From Halieaceae bacterium (GTDB lineage: Bacteria; Pseudomonadota; Gammaproteobacteria; Pseudomonadales; Halieaceae): 13,407 nucleotides of DNA. The stretch covers positions 4,181 through 17,587 of the forward strand of contig WTHO01000154.1 in assembly GCA_011523115.1 (NCBI GenBank). Direction: 5' to 3'. Within the stretch, counting starts at the first letter, position 1. Each line of letters begins with the position of its first letter. Below are positions 7,818-13,407 of this stretch, piece after piece. Both the position numbers and the translations under genes were made by a program. The notes under the pieces are model-generated. The model searched no databases, was not told where the DNA came from, and worked only from the letters and a program-made list of their open reading frames with translations.

Positions 7818-7833
7818 ACCCCTGAGACGGGAG

Positions 7834-7861
7834 TTGACTCAGCCCGCAAGGCGAGTATCGT
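7834..7861 (+). promoter_or_regulatory. Candidate sigma70 promoter for ybeZ-ybeY-corC-lnt
   Basis: TTGACT (7834-7839, 5 of 6 matches to the -35 consensus) and TATCGT (7856-7861, 4 of 6) are 16 bp apart in the 80-bp gap between miaB and ybeZ. Initiation near 7868 would give a leader of about 30 bases before the TTG at 7898. The operon downstream could therefore be expressed apart from miaB. Confidence 0.4.
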
Positions 7862-7897
7862 CTATTACCCAATGTGAAAGAGGCGGCTTGAAAACCG

Positions 7898-8941
7898 TTG
7901 GACACAGATCAATCGGCGCCCGAGGACAATCCCGCGGGATTGCCCTCACATATCACCCTCTCCCTCGAACCGAATGATGCTCGTAATCTGGCTGTCCTCT
8001 GTGGGCAGTTGGATACGCACCTGCGCCAGATAGAAAAGCGTCTGGATATCAGCATTCATAATCGCAGTAATCACTTTGAACTGCGGGGCGCGCACGAACG
8101 CTGTCAGCTCGCTGCTTCACTGCTGTCGTCCCTGTATACGGATATCGAAGCTGGTGCGCAGCTGAGCCCGGAAAGCATTCACCTCCGCCTTCAGGAGGCG
8201 GACCTGGAGCTTCTCAGAACCCCTCAGGATGCGAGCGTAGCCAATGACTCGGCTGGACTGGTTCGCACCAAGCGGCTATCCGTCAGGCCACGAGGCCAGA
8301 ACCAGCGCCAGTACGTCTCAGCCATTGGCAGCCACGATATTAACTTTGGCATCGGTCCGGCGGGCACAGGCAAAACCTATCTCGCGGTTGCTTGCGCCGT
8401 GCAAGCCCTGTTGAACGAGCAGGTAAAGCGAATCCTGTTGGTACGACCAGCGGTTGAGGCAGGCGAGCGTCTGGGATTTCTGCCGGGCGATTTATCGCAG
8501 AAAGTGGATCCCTACCTGAGACCACTTTACGACGCGCTTTATGAAATGCTGGGCTTCGAGACGGTGAATAAGCATATTGAACGCCACGTTATTGAAGTCG
8601 CGCCACTGGCCTTTATGCGCGGCCGCACGCTGAATCACGCCTTTATTATTCTGGATGAAGCCCAGAACACAACGCGGGAACAGATGAAAATGTTTCTGAC
8701 CCGGATCGGGTTCGGCTCAACTGCCGTGGTCACCGGTGACACCAGTCAGATTGACCTCCCCAAGGGCACGCAAAGCGGCCTCACCCACGCGCAATCGGTT
8801 CTCAAGGATGTCGCAGGTATCACCTTCACGGAATTTGGCAACAAGGACGTCGTTCGGCACCCACTGGTACAACGCGTGGTCAGTGCCTACGACGCTTTTG
8901 AGCAGCGGACAGTGGCCTCTCGTAGCGAGGGTCCTCCGTGA
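7898..8941 (+). CDS. ybeZ: PhoH-family ATPase YbeZ
   Basis: A cytosolic P-loop ATPase of 347 residues, thought to work with YbeY in RNA metabolism (biochemical role unsettled). The N-terminal RNA-binding-like part (about 20-85) resembles E. coli YbeZ. The PhoH core has Walker A GPAGTGKT (153-160), [24 protein letters not shown] (183-206), [18 protein letters not shown] (240-257, including Walker B), [12 protein letters not shown] and [10 protein letters not shown] (279-288). No ATG start exists: an in-frame stop lies at 7889-7891, and the first usable start is TTG at 7898, whose AGAGG lies 14 bases upstream (too far for a good site). A second TTG at 7940 would give a start closer to the E. 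coli protein. The start is therefore uncertain, the family is not. Its TGA overlaps the ybeY GTG start (GTGA). Confidence 0.96.
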   Translation: MDTDQSAPEDNPAGLPSHITLSLEPNDARNLAVLCGQLDTHLRQIEKRLDISIHNRSNHFELRGAHERCQLAASLLSSLYTDIEAGAQLSPESIHLRLQEADLELLRTPQDASVANDSAGLVRTKRLSVRPRGQNQRQYVSAIGSHDINFGIGPAGTGKTYLAVACAVQALLNEQVKRILLVRPAVEAGERLGFLPGDLSQKVDPYLRPLYDALYEMLGFETVNKHIERHVIEVAPLAFMRGRTLNHAFIILDEAQNTTREQMKMFLTRIGFGSTAVVTGDTSQIDLPKGTQSGLTHAQSVLKDVAGITFTEFGNKDVVRHPLVQRVVSAYDAFEQRTVASRSEGPP

Positions 8942-9420
8942 ATATTCTGTTATCCGTTGACCGAGCGACCGAGGTTACCTCGCCCACTGACGACGCAATC
9001 CTTCAGTGGGTGAATCACACCTTGACGCACATCCTTTCAAGCCCTGAGCCCTCTCCCGAACTGTCTATCCGGATTACTGACAACGAAGAATCAGCACGTC
9101 TCAATCACACTTATCGCGCCAAATCGGGCCCTACCAACGTGTTGTCTTTCCCCGCTGAGATTCCGCCAGAAACGGGTTCGGGGTTACTCGGCGACCTTGT
9201 TATCTGCGCACCACTGGTAAAGCTCGAGGCCACTCAACAACATAAATCGGAAGAAGCTCACTGGGCGCACCTCGTTATTCATGGCGTGTTGCACCTGCTG
9301 GGCCATGACCATCAAGAACCCGCCGAGGCCGCGCAGATGGAAGCCCTCGAAATTGATTTACTCGGGTACCTTGGCTTCCGCAATCCATACGACGATGAAC
9401 AGCCCCCGGAGGGCGTATAA
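8938..9420 (+). CDS. ybeY: Endoribonuclease/rRNA maturation factor YbeY
   Basis: A single-domain zinc metalloprotein of 160 residues (E. coli 155), needed for 16S rRNA 3' maturation and 70S ribosome quality control. The zinc motif is complete: H115, H119 and H125 in [11 protein letters not shown]. The conserved R60 in [18 protein letters not shown] and the GDLVIC strand (85-90) are also present. The start is GTG at 8938, supported by GAGG at 8927-8930 with 7-base spacing and by the four-base overlap with ybeZ. The C-terminal tail ([10 protein letters not shown]) is short and acidic. The gene is followed by corC after two bases, which fits a coupled operon. Confidence 0.97.
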   Translation: MNILLSVDRATEVTSPTDDAILQWVNHTLTHILSSPEPSPELSIRITDNEESARLNHTYRAKSGPTNVLSFPAEIPPETGSGLLGDLVICAPLVKLEATQQHKSEEAHWAHLVIHGVLHLLGHDHQEPAEAAQMEALEIDLLGYLGFRNPYDDEQPPEGV

Positions 9421-9422
9421 CT

Positions 9423-10274
9423 GTGAACGATGATCGCAAGCTGGAATCTGAAGAGAGATCCTGGCTGGACCGGCTGACCCATTTCATCAGTGGAGAGCCG
9501 CAAAACAAATCTGATCTTGAGGGCGTGCTCTCGCTGGCGGAGGAGCATGAAATCATCGACGAGGATGCGCGCAAAATCATGGAGGGCGCCCTGTTGGTGA
9601 CAGACATGCAGGTGCGCGACATCATGATCCCCCGGGCGCAGATGATTGTGATTGACTCGGACCAACCACTCCAAGAGGCGCTGCCAAAGATTGTGCAATC
9701 AGGGCACTCGCGCTATCCGGTCATCGGTGACGGCATTGACGACGTCATCGGCATTCTACTGGCCAAAGACCTGCTGCCACTTATACAAAGCGACACAGAT
9801 GTGCCCAGCATTTCGGAACTGATGCGGCCGGTGACCGCCGTACCCGAAAGCAAGCGACTGAATGTCCTGTTGCGGGAGTTTCGTCAAAACCGCAACCACA
9901 TGGCGATCGTCATAGACGAGTATGGAGGCATCGCGGGCCTGATCACAATCGAAGATGTTCTGGAAGAAATTGTCGGTGAGATTGAAGACGAGACCGATGT
10001 TGAAGAGGGCCAGCTGATTCGCCCGGTCAATGACAGCTCGTTTCTGGTAGAGGCACTCACCCCAATCGAGGATTTCAACGCATTCTTCGGCACCCGTTTT
10101 AGTGACGAGGAGTTCGACACGATTGGGGGTCTGGTGATCAACGCATTTGGTCAGCTACCTACCCGCAATCAGTCCATTCGGCTTGATCAATTCCAATTTA
10201 AAGTGGTTCACGCTGATGAGCGCAGACTGACCCGTTTGCGCGTGACGACCGGGGCGACCGACGCCTCAAATTGA
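9423..10274 (+). CDS. corC: CorC/YbeX family CBS-domain protein
   Basis: A 283-residue CBS-pair protein linked to magnesium/cobalt efflux. In E. coli (YbeX) it is also linked to ribosome metabolism. Domains in order: an N-terminal helical segment (1-60), CBS1 beginning at VRDIMIPRAQM (about 64-122, with SGHSRYPV), CBS2 (about 132-190, with NHMAIVIDEYGGIAGLITIEDVLEEIVGEI read in three parts), and the CorC/HlyC transporter-associated domain (196-277, with EEFDTIGGLVINAFGQLP in the middle). It has no membrane-spanning segment of its own, as expected for the short form. The GTG start at 9423 has a strong GGAGGG Shine-Dalgarno (9408-9413, spacing 9). The TGA overlaps the lnt ATG by one base (TGATG). 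Confidence 0.96.
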   Translation: MNDDRKLESEERSWLDRLTHFISGEPQNKSDLEGVLSLAEEHEIIDEDARKIMEGALLVTDMQVRDIMIPRAQMIVIDSDQPLQEALPKIVQSGHSRYPVIGDGIDDVIGILLAKDLLPLIQSDTDVPSISELMRPVTAVPESKRLNVLLREFRQNRNHMAIVIDEYGGIAGLITIEDVLEEIVGEIEDETDVEEGQLIRPVNDSSFLVEALTPIEDFNAFFGTRFSDEEFDTIGGLVINAFGQLPTRNQSIRLDQFQFKVVHADERRLTRLRVTTGATDASN

Positions 10275-11746
10275 TGCTTTACCGTATCCCCAACTGGTGC
10301 GTGGCACTGCTGGCGGGCATCGTCTTTCCTCTTGGGCTCGCGCCGTTCGATTTCTGGCCTGCCATCCCCCTCAGCACGGGGCTACTCTACGCCGCTCTCA
10401 TTCGATCACAACGCACCCAATACGGCCGCTGTGGTTATGCGTATGGTGCGGGCTTTTTCTTCACCGGCGTGTCCTGGGTGTATGTCAGCATCCACGTTTA
10501 TGGCAACACGCCCGTCTGGCTGGCAGCGGCTCTCACCGGCCTATTTTGCGGCGGTTTAGCGCTGCTGTTCGCCGCTCAGGCAATAGCTTTCGGCCGGCTC
10601 GCAAGTACCCATATGACATGGCGGATTACACAATTTGCCTCGCTTTGGGTGCTTTTTGAGTGGCTGAGAAGCTGGCTTCTCACCGGCTTCCCTTGGGGCT
10701 ATGCAGGTTATGGCTCGCTGGATTCGCCATTGGCCGGCTGGATTCCGGTGGTGGGTGTCTATGGCACCTCTTGGCTTCTGGTGGCCATCGGGTGCTGTTT
10801 CGCCGAGGTACTTGATGCGCCTCGCCGCAGCGTGCGGTGGGCCGCTGCGATGGTATTCGCCGGCGTCATCGCGATATCAGGGCTCAGTTTGCAGCGCGTA
10901 GAGTGGACCTCACCCAAGGGCACGCCTATTGCCGTCGCCGTCGTGCAGCCCAATGTGCCCTTGAGAGAAAAATGGGACCCGCGATACCGGAGCCAGATCC
11001 TGTCTGACTTCCGCGAGCGCTCCGCACAGCTCGCGCAAGCCCATACTTTGGTCGTCTGGCCTGAATCGGCCTTGCCCGCTTACCAAGACCGAGTCACGGA
11101 TATGCTTGAGCCGATGAATAGCCAGCTCGCGCTTTTGGACAGCACGCTCGTTACGGGCATTCCGACCCGTGATGCGACAGGACGCTACAACAGCATCATC
11201 GCTCTGGGCGCCGGGTCAGGCACCTACCACAAACAAAAACTGGTGCCCTTCGGAGAATATGTGCCTCTGGAGCGCTGGCTCCGGGGCGTAATCGATTTTT
11301 TTGACTTGCCTATGTCTCAGTTCATCGCAGGCCCCGAGATTCAGGGCCCGCTCGTAGCGGGGGATCTCGCTGTCGCTCCCTTCATCTGTTACGAAATTGT
11401 TTATCCAGACTTCGTACAGCGCCATGCCGCTGATGCGGATGTGCTGATCACCATCAGCAACGACACGTGGTTCGGCCAGAGCATTGGGCCCTGGCAGCAT
11501 TTTCAGATGGCCCGCTTTCGCGCCGCTGAACTGGGACGTGACCTCATCCGTGGTACCAACGATGGTGTCAGCGCATTGATCACGGCGGATGGTGCGATCT
11601 CGACTACTACATCGCAATTCAGCGAGTCCGTCATCACTGGATCGATACAACCGCGCTCCGGGCACACGCCATTTGGCGCCACTGGTAGCCTCCCGGTATG
11701 GGTTTTTGCGCTCATCACGCTGGTACTGGGCCGGGACCGCAGCTAA
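10274..11746 (+). CDS. lnt: Apolipoprotein N-acyltransferase Lnt
   Basis: An inner-membrane enzyme that adds the third acyl chain to the N-terminal cysteine of lipoproteins, the step needed for Lol export to the outer membrane. The 490 residues have a hydrophobic N-terminal half with several membrane segments up to about 205. The nitrilase-like periplasmic domain (about 218-460) follows, and a final membrane helix lies at 472-486. The catalytic triad is E264 (VVWPESALP), K322 (HKQKLVPFGEY, with E328) and C372 (APFICYEIVYPD). ISNDTWFG (394-401) and RGTNDG (426-431) are also conserved. ATG 10274 is preferred because it overlaps the corC stop. A TTG immediately before (10271) is in frame but less likely. 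A 105-bp gap follows before leuS. Confidence 0.97.
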   Translation: MLYRIPNWCVALLAGIVFPLGLAPFDFWPAIPLSTGLLYAALIRSQRTQYGRCGYAYGAGFFFTGVSWVYVSIHVYGNTPVWLAAALTGLFCGGLALLFAAQAIAFGRLASTHMTWRITQFASLWVLFEWLRSWLLTGFPWGYAGYGSLDSPLAGWIPVVGVYGTSWLLVAIGCCFAEVLDAPRRSVRWAAAMVFAGVIAISGLSLQRVEWTSPKGTPIAVAVVQPNVPLREKWDPRYRSQILSDFRERSAQLAQAHTLVVWPESALPAYQDRVTDMLEPMNSQLALLDSTLVTGIPTRDATGRYNSIIALGAGSGTYHKQKLVPFGEYVPLERWLRGVIDFFDLPMSQFIAGPEIQGPLVAGDLAVAPFICYEIVYPDFVQRHAADADVLITISNDTWFGQSIGPWQHFQMARFRAAELGRDLIRGTNDGVSALITADGAISTTTSQFSESVITGSIQPRSGHTPFGATGSLPVWVFALITLVLGRDRS

Positions 11747-11851
11747 TGCTGGTAAACTCGGCCAGTACGTCACAATGCTGTGTCGACCTGAGCAGAGAAC
11801 GCGTAAAATCGCCGTCGCGCCAGGTTTTTCAATGGCTGTTATCGAGGATCA

Positions 11852-13285
11852 ATGAACCAGGAATACGCTCCGCAAACGCTTGAACTGGCGCTGCAAGCTG
11901 AGTGGGCTGCATCAGGCCGCTTTACCGTGCAGGCCGACGATACGCGGGAAAAATTTTACTGCCTCGCCATGTTTCCCTACCCCAGCGGGAGACTGCACAT
12001 GGGTCATGTGCGCAATTACACCATTGCGGATGTCATTGCGCGATACCAGCGTATGCAAGGGAAGAACGTGCTGCAGCCGATGGGCTGGGACGCTTTTGGT
12101 TTGCCGGCCGAGAACGCAGCCATCGCTAACAAAGTCGCCCCCGCCAAGTGGACCAGAGAAAACATTGATCACATGCGCGCGCAGTTGCAGCGTTTAGGCT
12201 ACGCCTATGATTGGGATCGGGAGATTGCGACTTGCGATCCAACCTATTACCGATGGGAGCAATGGTTCTTCAGCCGACTCCATGAGCGGGGCCTCGTCTA
12301 TAAAAAGATGGCGACGGTAAACTGGGACCCTGTCGATCAGACCGTTCTCGCCAACGAGCAAGTCATTGATGGCCGCGGCTGGCGCTCAGGCGCCGTCGTG
12401 GAGCGACGCGAGATTCCGCAGTGGTTCATTCGCATCACGGCCTATGCTGAAGAGCTATTGGCGGGCTTGGATACGCTGGACGGCTGGCCTGAAGCCGTCC
12501 GTATCATGCAACGAAACTGGATTGGAAAAAGTCGGGGCGTAGAACTGGCCTTTGGATTGAGTTCACCCATTGCTGACCATGAGCGCATCGAAGTCTACAC
12601 CACCCGGCCAGATACGCTTTTTGGCGTGACGTATCTCAGTCTTGCAGCCGAGCATCCCATCACGCTGGCGCTGGCCGAAAAAAATCCTGAACTCAAGGAA
12701 TTTGTTGCCTCCTGTCAGCAGGCATCCGTAGCGGAAGCCGATATGGCCCAGGCCGAGAAGTTGGGCATGGACACCGGGCTGCGCGCAGCGCATCCGCTGA
12801 CGGGAGAGGCCATACCCGTCTGGGTCGCCAACTATGTGCTGATGGACTACGGTTCCGGTGCCGTCATGGCGGTCCCGGCTCACGATGAGCGGGACTGGGA
12901 GTTTGCGCAAAAGTATCAGTTACCGATCAAGGCCGTGGTATGCGATGCGGAGGGTAAGCCCGCTGACACAACGGACGGTGCCTATACGGATCGCGGCCTG
13001 CTGACTCATTCCGAAGAGTTCAGCGGGTTGGACTTTGAGCAAGCCTTTGAGGGTATCGCGGCAAAATTGGAAGCCGCCGGCATGGGTCGGACAACAACTC
13101 AATTCCGGCTCCGGGACTGGGGAGTATCGCGCCAGCGCTATTGGGGCACTCCCATCCCTATGCTTCAAATCGAAGATGGCACCGACATCCCCATTCCTGA
13201 CGACCGCCTCCCCTCGCTACTACCCGAAGAGGTATCCATGGATGGTGTGACGTCTCCGATCAAAGCAGACCGCGGTCTGCTTTGA
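11852..13285 (+). CDS. leuS: Leucyl-tRNA synthetase LeuS, truncated at the window edge
   Basis: A class Ia synthetase that charges tRNA-Leu. Residues 1-473 match the N-terminal half of the family (full length about 860). They include [12 protein letters not shown] with the HIGH-type HMGH (49-52), [12 protein letters not shown], the CP1 editing domain with the threonine-rich TTRPDTLFG (250-258) and the editing aspartate D345 in [10 protein letters not shown], and [19 protein letters not shown] (419-437). After VTSPIKAD, where the family usually continues with Pro-Glu-Trp, the frame reads RGLL and stops at 13283-13285. This happens because the sequence folds back on itself from 13273 onward. 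KMSKS and the anticodon-binding domain are absent. I regard the stop as false and the gene as partial, not as a real short LeuS. The ATG follows GAGGA (11844-11848) with short 3-base spacing. The usual zinc-domain cysteines are replaced (NWDP, RGWRSG). Confidence 0.93.
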   Translation: MNQEYAPQTLELALQAEWAASGRFTVQADDTREKFYCLAMFPYPSGRLHMGHVRNYTIADVIARYQRMQGKNVLQPMGWDAFGLPAENAAIANKVAPAKWTRENIDHMRAQLQRLGYAYDWDREIATCDPTYYRWEQWFFSRLHERGLVYKKMATVNWDPVDQTVLANEQVIDGRGWRSGAVVERREIPQWFIRITAYAEELLAGLDTLDGWPEAVRIMQRNWIGKSRGVELAFGLSSPIADHERIEVYTTRPDTLFGVTYLSLAAEHPITLALAEKNPELKEFVASCQQASVAEADMAQAEKLGMDTGLRAAHPLTGEAIPVWVANYVLMDYGSGAVMAVPAHDERDWEFAQKYQLPIKAVVCDAEGKPADTTDGAYTDRGLLTHSEEFSGLDFEQAFEGIAAKLEAAGMGRTTTQFRLRDWGVSRQRYWGTPIPMLQIEDGTDIPIPDDRLPSLLPEEVSMDGVTSPIKADRGLL

Positions 13286-13407
13286 TCGGAGACGTCACGC
13301 CATCCACCGATAACTCTTCGGGTGGTAGCGAGGGGCGGCGGTCGTCAGGAAAGAGGATGTCGGTGACGTCTTCGATTTAAAGCATAGGGATGGGAGTGCC
13401 CCAATAG
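13138..13407. repeat. 270-bp near-perfect palindrome (inverted duplication of leuS sequence)
   Basis: 13138-13272 and 13273-13407 are reverse complements with no spacer and no gaps. By hand alignment 124 of 135 positions agree. The centre is GCAGACCG/CGGTCTGC (13265-13280). The inner 26 bp of each arm and the outer 28 bp are identical, and all 11 mismatches lie between 13166 and 13246 and their mirror positions. The first arm is in-frame leuS. Read as leuS, the second arm has a stop (CAA to TAA) and changes such as Gly to Val, Pro to Leu, Leu to Arg and Leu to Pro. This suggests it is not selected coding sequence. A fold-back chimera or assembly artefact at a sequence end is most likely. Confidence 0.95.

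Noticed and set aside
7888..7915. CTTGAAA just before ybeZ as a second sigma32 promoter
   Set aside because: No CCCCAT-like -10 box follows at the required spacing, and the site overlaps the start codon.
11216..11773. 185-residue open frame opposite lnt
   Set aside because: It is antisense to the catalytic part of Lnt, has no recognisable motif and no ribosome-binding site, so it is a shadow frame.
11781..11809. Possible promoter upstream of leuS (TGTCGA, 17 bp, TAAAAT)
   Set aside because: The -10 box is good, but the -35 box matches only 2 of 6 positions, so it is not supportable in a 105-bp gap by eye alone.
13268..13285. A genuine short LeuS protein of 477 residues
   Set aside because: The last residues come from the reverse-complement arm, and half the enzyme, including KMSKS, is missing. 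The stop is a product of the fold-back.
13273..13407. A separate gene, attachment site or mobile-element end in the last 135 bases
   Set aside because: The whole stretch is explained as reverse-complemented leuS. There is no transposase, no target duplication and no independent coding signal.

Overview
This window looks like ordinary chromosomal core sequence from a gammaproteobacterium. The evidence is the cmoA-cmoB wobble-modification pair, the miaB-ybeZ-ybeY-corC-lnt-leuS order, a DUF1820 gene and a Lon protease behind a sigma32-type promoter. GC content looks moderately high (a bit under 60% by eye) and even throughout. A marine or Pseudomonas-like lineage is only a guess. I see no tRNA or rRNA genes, CRISPR array, integrase, transposase or phage gene.

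Layout. At 1-162 is the C-terminal tail of an ABC-F (Uup-like) ATPase on the + strand. It converges on an aspartate/aromatic aminotransferase at 186-1373 on the - strand. Divergent from that are cmoA (1488-2288) and cmoB (2285-3301), joined by an ATGA overlap. cmoB converges on a Lon-family ATP-dependent protease at 3352-5802 (- strand). Upstream of lon is a near-perfect heat-shock promoter at 5824-5852, then a small DUF1820 gene at 5969-6307 (- strand). Divergent from DUF1820 runs a long + strand series: miaB, ybeZ (PhoH family), ybeY, corC, lnt and the first half of leuS. From ybeZ to lnt the genes overlap or nearly touch, so they probably form one translationally coupled operon.

Shared theme. 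Most genes serve translation quality and stress. CmoA and CmoB make the cmo5U34 wobble base. MiaB makes the ms2 group at tRNA position 37. YbeY acts in rRNA maturation and ribosome quality control. LeuS charges tRNA-Leu. Lon removes damaged proteins. CorC and Lnt are envelope functions that habitually ride with ybeZ-ybeY.

The most unusual structure is at the right edge. The last 270 bases are an inverted duplication with no spacer: 13138-13272 is repeated as its own reverse complement at 13273-13407 with 11 mismatches in 135. It cuts leuS at about codon 473 and creates a false stop. The second arm carries a nonsense change and several non-conservative changes, and it lies at the sequence edge. 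An assembly or amplification fold-back is therefore the most likely explanation. I find no convincing undescribed multi-gene system here; the best biological leads are the lon heat-shock promoter and the DUF1820-lon pairing.
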